A stretch of DNA of 64,000 bases from Candidatus Tiamatella incendiivivens. Its GTDB lineage: Archaea > Thermoproteota > Thermoprotei_A > Sulfolobales > Acidilobaceae. The stretch spans positions 310,001 to 374,000 of the forward strand of contig WALW01000019.1 in assembly GCA_015522635.1 (NCBI GenBank), in the 5' to 3' direction. Position numbers and translations under genes: made by a program. Each line of letters starts with the position of its first letter. Within the stretch, counting starts at the first letter, position 1. Shown one piece after another: positions 25,614-35,199 of this stretch. The notes beneath the pieces were generated by a model. It had not been told where the DNA came from. It did no database searches and was given only the letters and a program-made list of their open reading frames with translations.

Positions 25614-27161
25614 ATGGAGGCATCTATACCTATACTGTGGATAAGTGTTATCCTCCCGTTACTCGTTGCCTTGGTTGGAGTCAAAGTTAAGGATGAAAAC
25701 ATAGATAGTATAGCGTATACGTTGGCAGCAACCTTACTATTACCTGTAATTGTAGTTATAATCGCTGCATTTAAGGGGCTGCTCGGAGAAGGACTGGTTG
25801 ACCCTTGGATGGCTCACATCGGTAGTGTGGGAACATTTGCACTAACATTAGATGGTCTTTCAAGTTTGGTAATTGCAGGTGTAAGTCTAGTAACGGCCTT
25901 TGTCTCAATTTATTCAATTCCTTATATGAAAACAAGAGTTACTGAAATGAAAGAGGCCGGTGAGACGCCGCCATCACTAGGCGTCTACTTCTTCCTTTAC
26001 TCTCTATTCTCTGTTGCTATGCTAGGCCTAGTATATGCAACAAATATGGTGCTTTTCTATATATTCCTTGAACTAACACTATTGCCGTCATTCCTTCTAA
26101 TAGCGTATTATGGATATGGAGATCGAAAGAGGATAGCTATACTTTATCTTGTTTGGACTCATATAGGTGCAGTAATGTTCCTATCAGGCGTGCTTTATTA
26201 CGGGTTCCATGTAGGCAACTTTGACTACCTAGACGTTAATACTATGACGCCAATAACTGGTACTGCGAACATGTTAGGAACTGCAGCTAAATATGTAGCA
26301 TTACTAATGGTATTAGGCTTGTTCGTTAAGATGGCGGTATTCGGCTTTCATATGTGGCTGCCATATGCTCATGCGGAGGCTCCAACGCCTATTTCTGCGC
26401 TCTTATCACCGAATCTTATCGGCTTGGCTGGCTATGCGCTGGCTAGAATTACAGTACCCATATTCCCCACTTTCTTTGCTCAGTACAAGTGGATTCTGAT
26501 TTACTTAGCATTTACTACTATAATATATGGTGGCCTTGTTGCACTCAAGCAAACAGACTTTAAGAGATTTCTAGCTTACTCTAGTATCAGTCAAATGGGA
26601 TATATGCTTCTTGGAATAGCTACCTTGACGCCTATAGGGATAACAGGAGCTATGATACAGTACCTTTCTCACGCTCTTGGAAAGGCTCTCCTCTTCATGA
26701 CGGCTGGTGTGTTCATAACAGAGCTACATGGCCTTCGAGATATTAGACTTATGGGAGGCCTTGCTAGAAAATACCCATTAACTGCAGCATTAGCTTTACT
26801 GGGCTTTATGCACCTAGTCGGAATGCCTCCAACTATAGGTATGTGGAGCGAGTTATTCATCGTATTCGGGTTATTTAAGGATGTTGCATTGACGACGGAA
26901 TTCATACCCATCGTTATGTTAGTGATAGTAGCTTTGATGGTATCAGCATCATATTCGTTTGTCACCATGAGAAGGATATTCTATAACAAGCCGAGGAGTG
27001 AGAAGGCTGAGATGAAGACAGAAACTCCTGGAGCATTACAATATTCTATGCTCTTCATAGGGGTAATGGGTGTTGTTTTCTTCCTCTGGATAAACCCCTA
27101 TTATCACGGGCTACTCGAAGTGATCCATAAAACATTCTTGTTTGCTGGAATAGGAGGGTGA
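25614..27161 (+). CDS. nuoM: NADH-quinone oxidoreductase-like subunit M (antiporter-like)
   Basis: About 515 residues with 13-14 membrane helices of the Mrp-antiporter family. ELTLLPSFLLI contains the key Glu of helix 5, FVKMAVFGFHMWLPYAHAEA the central Lys, and YSSISQMGYMLLG the helix 12 region. It pumps ions when quinone is reduced. ATG 25614 is preferred after GGAGGGGTG. The gene order M before L is the reverse of the common bacterial L-M-N. Confidence 0.93.
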   Translation: MEASIPILWISVILPLLVALVGVKVKDENIDSIAYTLAATLLLPVIVVIIAAFKGLLGEGLVDPWMAHIGSVGTFALTLDGLSSLVIAGVSLVTAFVSIYSIPYMKTRVTEMKEAGETPPSLGVYFFLYSLFSVAMLGLVYATNMVLFYIFLELTLLPSFLLIAYYGYGDRKRIAILYLVWTHIGAVMFLSGVLYYGFHVGNFDYLDVNTMTPITGTANMLGTAAKYVALLMVLGLFVKMAVFGFHMWLPYAHAEAPTPISALLSPNLIGLAGYALARITVPIFPTFFAQYKWILIYLAFTTIIYGGLVALKQTDFKRFLAYSSISQMGYMLLGIATLTPIGITGAMIQYLSHALGKALLFMTAGVFITELHGLRDIRLMGGLARKYPLTAALALLGFMHLVGMPPTIGMWSELFIVFGLFKDVALTTEFIPIVMLVIVALMVSASYSFVTMRRIFYNKPRSEKAEMKTETPGALQYSMLFIGVMGVVFFLWINPYYHGLLEVIHKTFLFAGIGG

Positions 27162-29182
27162 TGACAGTGATAGATCCTATCTGGATATGGTTGACTCCAT
27201 ACTTAGGTGCATCGGCACTTGCAATACTATGGATTTTTGGTGTAAGAGATGAAAGGGTTTATGACTGGATTTCAGTGGGTAGTATACTAGTATCGGCAAT
27301 TATAGCTACCATATTAACACCTATAGTATACAATGGCCATTTAATTTACACGAAATATGCTTGGTTGCCAAGTTTAGGTATCAACTTTGGAACATATATG
27401 GATGGATTAGGAGCCTTCATGGCCCTTATAGTTTCATGGCTATCATTTCTAATAGCAGTCTACAGTACAGAGTACATGAAAAGAGACTGGGGCGTTCAGA
27501 GATATTTCTTCTTCTTCACATTCTTCGTTGGAAGCATGTTATTGCTAGTGCTAGCTGACAATCTTGTGCTAATGTTCGTGGGTTGGGAAGGAACAGGACT
27601 AGCTAGCTATGCATTAATTGGCCATTGGTATACTGATGAAGAGGAGACATGGGTAGGTGATCCAGGTAGAAAAGCCTTCGGAACACCAATGTACTTCGAG
27701 CCTAGTCATAGTGGTGTTCGAGCTATTCTATTCACCAGAGCTGGAGATATAGGGATGATAATAGGGATGGCACTATTCTATATGGTAGCTGGAACATTTA
27801 GTATACCTGAAATATCGCAAAACGCAACGGGATGGATGGGATTCCTTGCATCTAAAGGCGTATTGTCAGCTGCATTACTGGTATTCAGCCTGGGAGCACT
27901 AGCGAAAAGCGCTCAGTTCCCATTCCACGAGTGGCTTGTAACAGCAATGACTGGTCCTACACCAGTTTCAGCATTAATACACGCAGCCACAATGGTGAAA
28001 GCAGGAGTATACTTCATGTTAAGGTTCTCACCTATCTTCTATAACGGTGCTGTTGCACTAGGAGGCGTGGCTCTTACTGCAACTGAACAATACTTCAATA
28101 TAATTGCACTGCTAGGCGGTATAACGGCATTTATAATGGCAACCATGGCGCTTGTGTCAAGGGAACTGAAACTAATATGGGCTTTCTCGACAGCATCGCA
28201 ATTAGGATATATGTTCTTGGGTGTTGGTGCTGCAGGTCTTCTCTCTCAAAAAGAAATGGCTTATGAAGGCATAGCTGCAAGTGCAGCCCACTTAATGAGC
28301 CACGCCGTATTTAAGGCAGCTCTATTTCTTATAGCAGGATGGGCTATACACGCTGTTCACAGCAGATTTATCGATAATATGGGTAATTTCAGTAAATACA
28401 TGAAAATAACAACCGTCTCAATATGGTTTGCAGGCCTGAGTCTTGCAGGTTTACCTCCATTCTCTGGCTTCTGGAGTAAAGAAGGGGTAATACATGCAGC
28501 TGAAGCTGCTCACCTCGAAAACTTATGGTTACTGGCCGTTTTTACGGCAGGGTTAACAGGGTTCTATACTGTTAGAGCTATTATAAGAGCCTTTCATATG
28601 CCACCATACGAACCACCCCATCACGAAGCCGAGCTCCATGAGGCACCCCCACGGATACTATGGCCATATACAATACTAGCCTTTACTGCTCTTGCAATAG
28701 GATTGGCATGGCCTTTTGGTTTTGGCGCAGACTTCTCTAACCTTATCTCTAAGACCTTAGGTTTCGAAAAACCTGTGCAACTAGCGGTTTCATTCAATCT
28801 TACAACTTATAGCATAATAATATGGGTATTAGCGATGGTTCTATTAGTACCGGCACTTTATCTGGTACTTAAGGTTGATTTTGTTTCAATGCTAAAGACT
28901 AGTAAAACTGCAAGAATATTCCACGACTTCCTGTATGATAGGTGGTACATAAACGCATTGATTTATATCTTCATAGTAGGAGGGTTCCTCGGGATAATAG
29001 ACATACTAGGATACGTAGACGGGTTTATAGACGCATTCTACCATATTGGTATTCCAATAGCATTCATATTGATCTCCAAAGGATTCAGAGCGACCCACAG
29101 GGGGAGACCCGATCTATACCTAGCATATTATGCATATGGAATAGGCCTACTACTACTTCTACTCTATATGATTTGGGGGTGA
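27161..29182 (+). CDS. nuoL: NADH-quinone oxidoreductase-like subunit L (antiporter-like)
   Basis: The largest membrane subunit, about 670 residues. FVGWEGTGLASYALIG (helix 5 Glu), GALAKSAQFPFHEWLVTAM (helix 7-8 Lys and His) and ASQLGYMFLGVG are conserved antiporter motifs. A long C-terminal amphipathic and transmembrane extension (after about residue 560) is present, as expected for NuoL. Starts at ATG 27161 or GTG 27167, both after GGAGGG. Confidence 0.94.
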   Translation: MTVIDPIWIWLTPYLGASALAILWIFGVRDERVYDWISVGSILVSAIIATILTPIVYNGHLIYTKYAWLPSLGINFGTYMDGLGAFMALIVSWLSFLIAVYSTEYMKRDWGVQRYFFFFTFFVGSMLLLVLADNLVLMFVGWEGTGLASYALIGHWYTDEEETWVGDPGRKAFGTPMYFEPSHSGVRAILFTRAGDIGMIIGMALFYMVAGTFSIPEISQNATGWMGFLASKGVLSAALLVFSLGALAKSAQFPFHEWLVTAMTGPTPVSALIHAATMVKAGVYFMLRFSPIFYNGAVALGGVALTATEQYFNIIALLGGITAFIMATMALVSRELKLIWAFSTASQLGYMFLGVGAAGLLSQKEMAYEGIAASAAHLMSHAVFKAALFLIAGWAIHAVHSRFIDNMGNFSKYMKITTVSIWFAGLSLAGLPPFSGFWSKEGVIHAAEAAHLENLWLLAVFTAGLTGFYTVRAIIRAFHMPPYEPPHHEAELHEAPPRILWPYTILAFTALAIGLAWPFGFGADFSNLISKTLGFEKPVQLAVSFNLTTYSIIIWVLAMVLLVPALYLVLKVDFVSMLKTSKTARIFHDFLYDRWYINALIYIFIVGGFLGIIDILGYVDGFIDAFYHIGIPIAFILISKGFRATHRGRPDLYLAYYAYGIGLLLLLLYMIWG

Positions 29183-29189
29183 ATAGGTA

Positions 29190-30596
29190 ATGGTTCAAGA
29201 TGTTGCGGAAGAGGTCACGATTCTTACCTATATAATTTTGGTATTAGGCATACTTATACCGTTAACTAAACCACTCAAACTAGAGAAATCAAGGATACCG
29301 TATGCCTTCGGGTGGCTATCAACTCTGCTGTTTGCATTTATATCCTATATAATATTTAATGCACTCAGAAATACTGATGCAGTAACCTTATTCAACGGAC
29401 TGGTAACATACAATAGTTTCTCGGCATTCATGCTGCTATTATCAGCACTGTCAAGCGCTCTAGTACTCATGGCTATAAAAGGAAGAGCTGAAGAATGGCC
29501 AACTGCCCCAGCAGTTTACGGGTTGCTACCACTAATACAGTTTGGCCTAGTTTTCGCGATGGGTATAAATGATGCCTTACTCTTACTTGCCATATGGTTA
29601 CTAGTATCAGTAGCAAGCTATGTAGTAATAGCTTTACCTAAAAACACTGAAAGTGTGAAGGGAGCAATTAAATATGCTTTCATGGGTTCACTAGCAACAT
29701 TATTCCTAACTGTTTGGGTCGCGTTAAACATAGTGATAACAGGGTCTTTTACAATACTGGCTTATCCGACAGGTCTAGCTGCATTACTAGCTTTCGGGGC
29801 ATTCATTTTAAGCGTAGGGTTCAAAATGGGGATTGTCCCGTTCCACTGGTGGTTACCAGACGTCTATGGTAAAGCTAATGGATACGGTGTATCCATAGTG
29901 GCTGGCATTGTTAAGATAGGGTTCATAGCGGTAACAGCTAGAGTAATATATTTTATATCATCAACAGGGTTCTCTACTATAGTTACTGTAACTCTAGCAT
30001 CATTAGCTGTTGTAACGATGTTCTGGGGTAATCTCGCAGCTCTAACTACTAGAAACCTACAACGTATACTAGCATACAGTAGTATTGCACATATAGGATA
30101 CATCTTGGTTGGACTAACAGCCATATCTTATGCCGCTGGAACTCAGAATATTCAACTAGCTATGTATTCATTTGCAGCAGTAGCCATACATGTAGCGGCT
30201 TACGCGATAAGCAAAGCACCATTATTTGCTGTTATGGGAGAAGGATATACAGAACTAAATGATATAAAGGGATTGTTCCATAGGGATCCAGTGTCATCTG
30301 TTTCGATGGCTATACTCCTACTAAGCCTTCTAGGACTACCGCCACTACTAGGCTTCTGGGGTAAGCTTTACATGTTCACAGCAATAGCAAGCTACTCCCT
30401 TCCGTTGCTAGTAATAGCACTGCTTAACAGCGGTATAAGTGCGGTTTATTATGGTATAGCCATTAGAGACATGCTGTCAACTGAGCAGGGATCTGCTGCA
30501 TACGATGCACCTAGAAAAGCTTCGCTTGCTACCGCAGCAACGATAATAATAGTAGCGGGACTTTTAGCGTCAACCTTTTTCCATATAATTTATTAA
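29190..30596 (+). CDS. nuoN: NADH-quinone oxidoreductase-like subunit N (antiporter-like)
   Basis: The third antiporter-like subunit, 468 residues. GFKMGIVPFHWWLPDVYGKA holds the central Lys region, and AYSSIAHIGYILVGL the helix 12 motif. It completes the membrane arm. No NuoE, F or G gene follows; the next gene is an FdhE-like zinc protein after a 73-bp gap that contains its own TATA-like block. Confidence 0.93.
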   Translation: MVQDVAEEVTILTYIILVLGILIPLTKPLKLEKSRIPYAFGWLSTLLFAFISYIIFNALRNTDAVTLFNGLVTYNSFSAFMLLLSALSSALVLMAIKGRAEEWPTAPAVYGLLPLIQFGLVFAMGINDALLLLAIWLLVSVASYVVIALPKNTESVKGAIKYAFMGSLATLFLTVWVALNIVITGSFTILAYPTGLAALLAFGAFILSVGFKMGIVPFHWWLPDVYGKANGYGVSIVAGIVKIGFIAVTARVIYFISSTGFSTIVTVTLASLAVVTMFWGNLAALTTRNLQRILAYSSIAHIGYILVGLTAISYAAGTQNIQLAMYSFAAVAIHVAAYAISKAPLFAVMGEGYTELNDIKGLFHRDPVSSVSMAILLLSLLGLPPLLGFWGKLYMFTAIASYSLPLLVIALLNSGISAVYYGIAIRDMLSTEQGSAAYDAPRKASLATAATIIIVAGLLASTFFHIIY

Positions 30597-30669
30597 GTCA
30601 ATCTTTAAATCGACATAAACATCCAATCTTTTAACCATTAAATCCTATCAGGGAGCCTGGGGTCTAGTA

Positions 30670-31374
30670 TTGGATTATAAACAGGGATTTGCTGATACTC
30701 TTCTGAAAATAGCAAAGCGGTATAATATAGATGTCAATCATTCTTTTGCCGTGGAAATAGAATCCTTACAGGATGTGATTAGAAGAAAAACAATAGATCA
30801 TATAACAGCTAATAACATTGAAGTCACCCTTGAAAATGTATTATCTACTCTAGAGAAGATCTTGAGTGAACTTGACTTAACTACTGAGAGAAATAGTATT
30901 AAAAATCTGCTGGATTCTCAGGGCATAAAGGATAACTCCTATGTTGAACTTCTAACAGGCCAAGCTGTATTGCAGGCTTTATCAGACATAATAATGAAAA
31001 AAGAGGAATCCGTTGAAAGCAAAACAGCTATTTGCCCGGTATGCGGTACAGAAACCGATCAAGGATTTATTTCTCCTGACGGGTCAATATGGCTATATTG
31101 CCCTTTATGCGGCTACACATGGAGGCAATCCAGTGTTTCCCATCCAGTCTGTCCATATTGTGGGATGGATCATAAAGAAATGATAGGTATATTAAAGGAT
31201 AAAACAAACCCGTCAGTAGTCGTCATGTTATGTTCAAACTGCAAGAGATACTGGATATTAGTGGATGAGAGATATGCAAAAAGAGTTCCTAGAAGCCTGT
31301 ATCCACTATTCAGGAGTAAGGCTGAAAAAATAATTAAATATCTTCCGAAGGAGTTTCTAGAGAACTTAAAGTAA
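30670..31374 (+). CDS. FdhE-like zinc-ribbon protein
   Basis: A 234-residue protein with a helical N-terminal half and a C-terminal half carrying four CxxC knuckles: CPVCG, CPLCG, CPYCG and CSNCK (residues about 118-194). This is the layout of FdhE, an accessory protein for formate dehydrogenase maturation. No formate dehydrogenase is in the window, so the client is unknown. Its position after the complex I operon hints at a redox-enzyme assembly role (inference). TTG start; 3' end overlaps the convergent membrane protein gene by 41 bp. Confidence 0.65.
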   Translation: MDYKQGFADTLLKIAKRYNIDVNHSFAVEIESLQDVIRRKTIDHITANNIEVTLENVLSTLEKILSELDLTTERNSIKNLLDSQGIKDNSYVELLTGQAVLQALSDIIMKKEESVESKTAICPVCGTETDQGFISPDGSIWLYCPLCGYTWRQSSVSHPVCPYCGMDHKEMIGILKDKTNPSVVVMLCSNCKRYWILVDERYAKRVPRSLYPLFRSKAEKIIKYLPKEFLENLK

Positions 31375-31921
31375 TATTATCGAACTCGTTTCTCAACTCA
31401 GAAAGAGCTTCCTCTAGGCTCGTTTTACATCCTGTTAATAGACTAGTATAGCAGGTTAACTTATTCAACCTCTTATCAACGCCAAGTTTTCCCAGAGATC
31501 TATTAATTTTAGATATTCCTATAGGGATACTTACCCATAGTAAAAATGTTATAGAAGTCATTAGGATTCCTTCCATCAAGTTTCTTGTATTGATACGTTC
31601 TGCTTTGTTTAAAAAAGCATTAAAATTTCCGTCAATTCCCTGTGAATATTTGTATAGAGATAGTTCAAACGCCAAGTCATTGATCCAGGAAATATAAACA
31701 TATACCCTCAGGAGATCCAGGCCTGCTAGCATACCGAGAAAGAGAGAACTGCCGACAAATATATTGTTAAGCGTCTCATTTACAATTAACCCTGTGTACC
31801 ATAGGGTTTTCCTCGAGGCCTCGACAATTATGGTGAAAAGAACAAGCATGTTCCCTCTAGCCCACAGCCTAGGAATACTTTCAATAGCACTCTCTAAATC
31901 TTCTTTTGCCAAGTATAACAC
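31334..31921 (-). CDS. Hypothetical membrane protein
   Basis: I do not recognise this family. The 195 residues contain three or four hydrophobic segments (about 27-47, 55-80 and 120-142) and a charged C-terminal tail. It is four bases downstream of the metallo-beta-lactamase nuclease gene on the same strand, so probably co-transcribed. No motif suggests an activity. Confidence 0.5.
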   Translation of the reverse strand: MLYLAKEDLESAIESIPRLWARGNMLVLFTIIVEASRKTLWYTGLIVNETLNNIFVGSSLFLGMLAGLDLLRVYVYISWINDLAFELSLYKYSQGIDGNFNAFLNKAERINTRNLMEGILMTSITFLLWVSIPIGISKINRSLGKLGVDKRLNKLTCYTSLLTGCKTSLEEALSELRNEFDNITLSSLETPSEDI

Positions 31922-31925
31922 CTCA

Positions 31926-32930
31926 TTATATAGGCATTGCTATAGCATTGATGCCTAGTTTCCTCCTAAGTATATACGCAAAGAATCCAGCATATTCAGA
32001 CCTCGAAGAGTCTACGATCACCGTTTTCGGCTTAGATTCTTCTACGTACCGGAGTGTACCAATATAATCGGAGTGATCACTATAGGAAGCGATATAGGAT
32101 CTCTGATCCACCTGCATTATAGGTTTCCTGAACTCCCAACCGTTCAGTAAGACATGCATACCTACCCTAGAACTCTTATAGCGATAAAAACTCGTAGCAT
32201 GATCCATCACTATTACTTTATCTCTAAGCAGATCCCTAGCTTCCTTTGTACCGAGAAGAGAAAACTCTCCGAATCTACCTGAGATAATTTTAGAAAGGTT
32301 CCTTGTTATCTTATACATCTTTGAAGTCATAATAACAGGTTCATCGAACCCTAAATCTCTAAGTTTTAGCAGTACTCCTTGGATTTTCCCATAATAACCG
32401 TACAACCATAGTCTTCCTTTAGATTGCTTATACAATGATATGATCTCATCTAATACATCATTATTATTCCAAGACCTTATATGGTTCGGCGAGCCATATG
32501 TAGCATCAACAACAAGTATATCTGGTTTAGAAATAATCTCAGTACCTTCTAATTTGAAATCACCAGTATACCCTATTACAAGATCATCTGTCGTTACAAC
32601 AGGTGAGACACTCCCTGGAATATGCTCCGATTTCAGGAACTCCACATTGGTAGAGTCATCAAGCATAATCTTTCCGTCGATGTTGAGCTCATACCTCTTA
32701 TTGCGAGGAACTATAATATTAAGCCCATCTAGTATTGCGAAGGTTTCGGGAGTTGCTATAACTTTCAAGGCTTTTTTGGAGCTAGTTATAACATGCTTAT
32801 AATGGTCTGCATGTGCATGTGTCACTATTCTATACTTCTTGTCTCCACATCCGTCCATACTTAGGTTTCTAAAAATAATTGCCCCGTTCTTCAATATCTT
32901 CAGCGGCAAATTCCCTGTTCCTTGGAGCAT
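31926..32930 (-). CDS. Metallo-beta-lactamase-fold nuclease (SNM1/ligase-associated exonuclease-like)
   Basis: A 334-residue protein with the MBL metal motif THAHADHYKH (residues about 36-45). A second metal-site Asp is in IGYTGDFKLEG, and a C-terminal motif YIASYSDHSDYIGTL is typical of COG1236-like and SNM1-type exonucleases. Such enzymes cleave DNA or RNA with two zinc ions. Start is ATG 32930. It lies upstream of the hypothetical membrane protein. Substrate is unknown. Confidence 0.75.
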   Translation of the reverse strand: MLQGTGNLPLKILKNGAIIFRNLSMDGCGDKKYRIVTHAHADHYKHVITSSKKALKVIATPETFAILDGLNIIVPRNKRYELNIDGKIMLDDSTNVEFLKSEHIPGSVSPVVTTDDLVIGYTGDFKLEGTEIISKPDILVVDATYGSPNHIRSWNNNDVLDEIISLYKQSKGRLWLYGYYGKIQGVLLKLRDLGFDEPVIMTSKMYKITRNLSKIISGRFGEFSLLGTKEARDLLRDKVIVMDHATSFYRYKSSRVGMHVLLNGWEFRKPIMQVDQRSYIASYSDHSDYIGTLRYVEESKPKTVIVDSSRSEYAGFFAYILRRKLGINAIAMPI

Positions 32931-32949
32931 TGTTAAAACCCTCGATCAC

Positions 32950-33609
32950 TCATATGATTCTATATTTTCCTGCCTTTGAAATGACGAGAAGAGATATCGT
33001 TGTAATCACGGCAGCTGAGGTTAGAATAAAAAGTCTTATTGGCCCAGAGTTCAAAGAATTGCTTTCTGGCAGTATATTGCTGGATGACAATATTGTATAG
33101 CTCAACTCGTTTACCAGAACATTATTTCGATATATTTCTATTCTACCGAAGAGTGGAATGCAATATTCTCCAGGATAATAATTATATGATTGTAGAGATG
33201 CTCCATCCGTTGTTTCTCCTAGTTTAACGACTCTACTTGCTTTTACTACATACATTTCTTTGAATGATTCAACATAATATGTCAAAGCCTGCTCCGCATG
33301 ATAGGTATGCCCTGTGGAACAATAGTTTTCGGAAATTTTCAATAGATAGAAAACAGCCTGCTCTAATTGATTGTACTGCGGGGCTGAGGGATGATATTTA
33401 ATAAGACTTAGCTCCCTGTTATATGGATTCACTTTTACATCCATCGATCCTATTGGAATATAATTTATTGTAATAAAATAGCTTACTTGGTAGAGTTGAG
33501 CTCCTTCTCCTAGGACGAGATTATGTATTCCTTGTAGTATAATAGTCGTTAAAAACAAACATAAGAGGAATTTCTCTAGTTCCCCAGCTAGTTTCCTCAA
33601 AATACGCAC
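32950..33609 (-). CDS. Hypothetical exported, membrane-anchored protein
   Basis: Not a recognised family. The 219-residue protein has an N-terminal hydrophobic segment (FLLCLFLTTIILQGIHNLVLG, about residues 14-34, signal-like) and a C-terminal transmembrane helix (LFILTSAAVITTISLLVIS, about 193-211). The domain between, about 155 residues, is rich in Tyr, Asn and Ser and would face outside. Two Cys residues (in ENYCSTG and GEYCIPL) could pair. It is 19 bp upstream of the MBL nuclease on the same strand. Confidence 0.5.
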   Translation of the reverse strand: MRILRKLAGELEKFLLCLFLTTIILQGIHNLVLGEGAQLYQVSYFITINYIPIGSMDVKVNPYNRELSLIKYHPSAPQYNQLEQAVFYLLKISENYCSTGHTYHAEQALTYYVESFKEMYVVKASRVVKLGETTDGASLQSYNYYPGEYCIPLFGRIEIYRNNVLVNELSYTILSSSNILPESNSLNSGPIRLFILTSAAVITTISLLVISKAGKYRII

Positions 33610-33627
33610 CGATCAAGTTTTGACCGT

Positions 33628-34158
33628 TTAATGTGTCGAACCGTATCTTTCAACCGTTTTGACAATTTCTTCTTTAGCATTCTTAGCTGAGAGCCAGTCT
33701 TTCAGCTTTACCCATTTACCAGGTTCTAGCTCTTTGTAATGCTCGAAGAAGTGCTTAATCTTATCTTTTGTAATGTCCGGCACATCATCTATATCATTTA
33801 TGCTCCCATACAGCGGATCTAACTTTTGTTTAGGCACTGCTATAATCTTAGTATCAACTCCGGCCTCGTCTTCCATTATGAGCATTCCGACAGGTTTAAC
33901 CTCAATTATACTGCCTGGATAAATAGGCTCCCTGCTTAGGACGATGATATCAATGGGATCACCGTCCTCGGCTAAGGTTCCAGGAACAAATCCATAGTTG
34001 AACGGGTAAACCATGCTGGTATACAAGAATCTGTCTACCTTGATTAGACAGTGTTCCTTGTCTAGTTCGTATTTTACACTACCGCCCATTGGAATCTCTA
34101 TTAAAGCGTTGACTATTTCAGGGGCTTTATCACCCGGACCTAACTTCAAGCAGGACAT
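33628..34158 (-). CDS. ppa: Inorganic pyrophosphatase (family I)
   Basis: Hydrolyses pyrophosphate to phosphate, which pulls biosynthetic reactions forward. The 176-residue protein has the family I active-site sequence [11 protein letters not shown] and metal-binding Asp residues, with [12 protein letters not shown] just before. ATG 34158 follows GGAGGTGA at 34166-34173, so it is preferred over GTG 34167. It is divergent from rpl7ae with a shared AT-rich promoter block. Confidence 0.96.
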   Translation of the reverse strand: MSCLKLGPGDKAPEIVNALIEIPMGGSVKYELDKEHCLIKVDRFLYTSMVYPFNYGFVPGTLAEDGDPIDIIVLSREPIYPGSIIEVKPVGMLIMEDEAGVDTKIIAVPKQKLDPLYGSINDIDDVPDITKDKIKHFFEHYKELEPGKWVKLKDWLSAKNAKEEIVKTVERYGSTH

Positions 34159-34196
34159 CGGAGTCACCTCCTAGTCATACATCATGCTTACCATAA

Positions 34197-34207
34197 GTTT
34201 AAAAATA
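34197..34207. promoter_or_regulatory. Shared AT-rich promoter block between ppa and rpl7ae
   Basis: gtttaaaaata reads as a TATA-like element in both directions. On the plus strand it would start rpl7ae transcripts near 34228; on the minus strand it would start ppa near 34176. GAGGAGGA (34253-34260) then precedes the rpl7ae ATG. Motif-based inference. Confidence 0.4.
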
Positions 34208-34266
34208 AATCACACCCACTTTTCTAGTATCCGCAAGGACGACCCGTACGGGGAGGAGGATGAAAT

Positions 34267-34638
34267 ATGTCTAAACCGTTTTACGTGAGATTCGATGTAT
34301 CATCAGATCTAGCTGAAAAGGTATATGAGGCAGTGAAGAAGGCTAAGGAAACAGGGAAACTCAAGAAGGGAACAAATGAAGCTACCAAGGCAGTTGAAAG
34401 GGGAGTAGCTAAGCTTGTAGTGATAGCCGAAGATGTGGATCCGCCAGAGATAGTAGCACATCTACCTCTTTTAGCTGAGGAGAAGAAAATACCATATGTA
34501 TATGTACCGAGTAAAAAGAAACTAGGAGAAGCGGCTGGAATAGAAGTTCAGGCAGCTAGTATAGCTATAATAGATTCCGGAGAAGCTGCAGGCTTGGTGA
34601 GTGAGATAGCTGAGAAGGTTAAGGAATTAAAGAAATAA
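34267..34638 (+). CDS. rpl7ae: 50S ribosomal protein L7Ae (eL8), K-turn binding
   Basis: A 123-residue RNA-binding protein of the ribosome that also binds the K-turns of C/D and H/ACA sRNPs and, in many archaea, RNase [34 protein letters not shown] (shortened: [12 protein letters not shown] ... AEDVDP) is the signature region. It is relevant to other genes here: Cbf5, Pop5, Rpp30 and the C/D sRNA at 53384-53446. Confidence 0.97.
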   Translation: MSKPFYVRFDVSSDLAEKVYEAVKKAKETGKLKKGTNEATKAVERGVAKLVVIAEDVDPPEIVAHLPLLAEEKKIPYVYVPSKKKLGEAAGIEVQAASIAIIDSGEAAGLVSEIAEKVKELKK

Positions 34639-34676
34639 TCTGTTCTCTACCTCTAACAATATTTTTGACAAACATT

Positions 34677-35051
34677 TTACTCAACTTTAATATCTACACT
34701 GAATTCCCATAGTCCATGCAGATTACAATAGCCTAAAGCATACAGTGTTCCTGATCTTTTAACTCTAATAGTAAAAACTATCTTAGGATCGGCATATTCT
34801 GGTTCTAATATCGCTGTAGCCAAGTGAATAGGGTTAAAGGCTCTATTATCCTCTTTGAAGAATAATTGTATGTACCTTATTGAGTGAACTGCTTGATTGG
34901 GATGAGGCCCAACCTCTATCTCCACAGTGAATGGCTCTCCAGCTTTAACTGTTTTAGGTACTTTAATTTTCGGGGAATGCGTTTCTTTCTTACCAGCTGC
35001 TTCTCCTTCGATTTTTCCAGGCTTGTATATAAGATCTCCCAGATATGACAT
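34677..35051 (-). CDS. Superoxide reductase (neelaredoxin type)
   Basis: Reduces superoxide to hydrogen peroxide using a mononuclear iron. The ligand set is visible: THSP (first His), PHPNQAVH (two His) and the C-terminal CNLHG (Cys and His). The start is ATG 35051, giving 124 residues, because GGTGA precedes it by 6 bases and the N-terminus MSYLGDLIYKPG fits the family; the longer frame to 35132 adds an unconserved hydrophobic stretch. A minus-strand TATA-like element is at about 35102-35110. The Glu usually before the first His is represented by KETH. Confidence 0.9.
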   Translation of the reverse strand: MSYLGDLIYKPGKIEGEAAGKKETHSPKIKVPKTVKAGEPFTVEIEVGPHPNQAVHSIRYIQLFFKEDNRAFNPIHLATAILEPEYADPKIVFTIRVKRSGTLYALGYCNLHGLWEFSVDIKVE

Positions 35052-35199
35052 GAGTTTCACCGTTGAATATCCTTGTGCATAGATGTTTAATATAGTAATC
35101 GTATAAATAGCCTTAACAAAAGGAGGTAGCATTTATAATGCCTGAAGGTTTACAGCTATTACACCAGCGTTTAGGTAGGTATAATGGATGGTGTAAAAC

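Noticed and set aside
34677-35132. 151-residue version of superoxide reductase with hydrophobic N-terminus suggesting export
   Set aside because: The internal ATG 35051 has a good GGTGA element and matches the family's N-terminus, and the promoter TATA block lies inside the longer frame.
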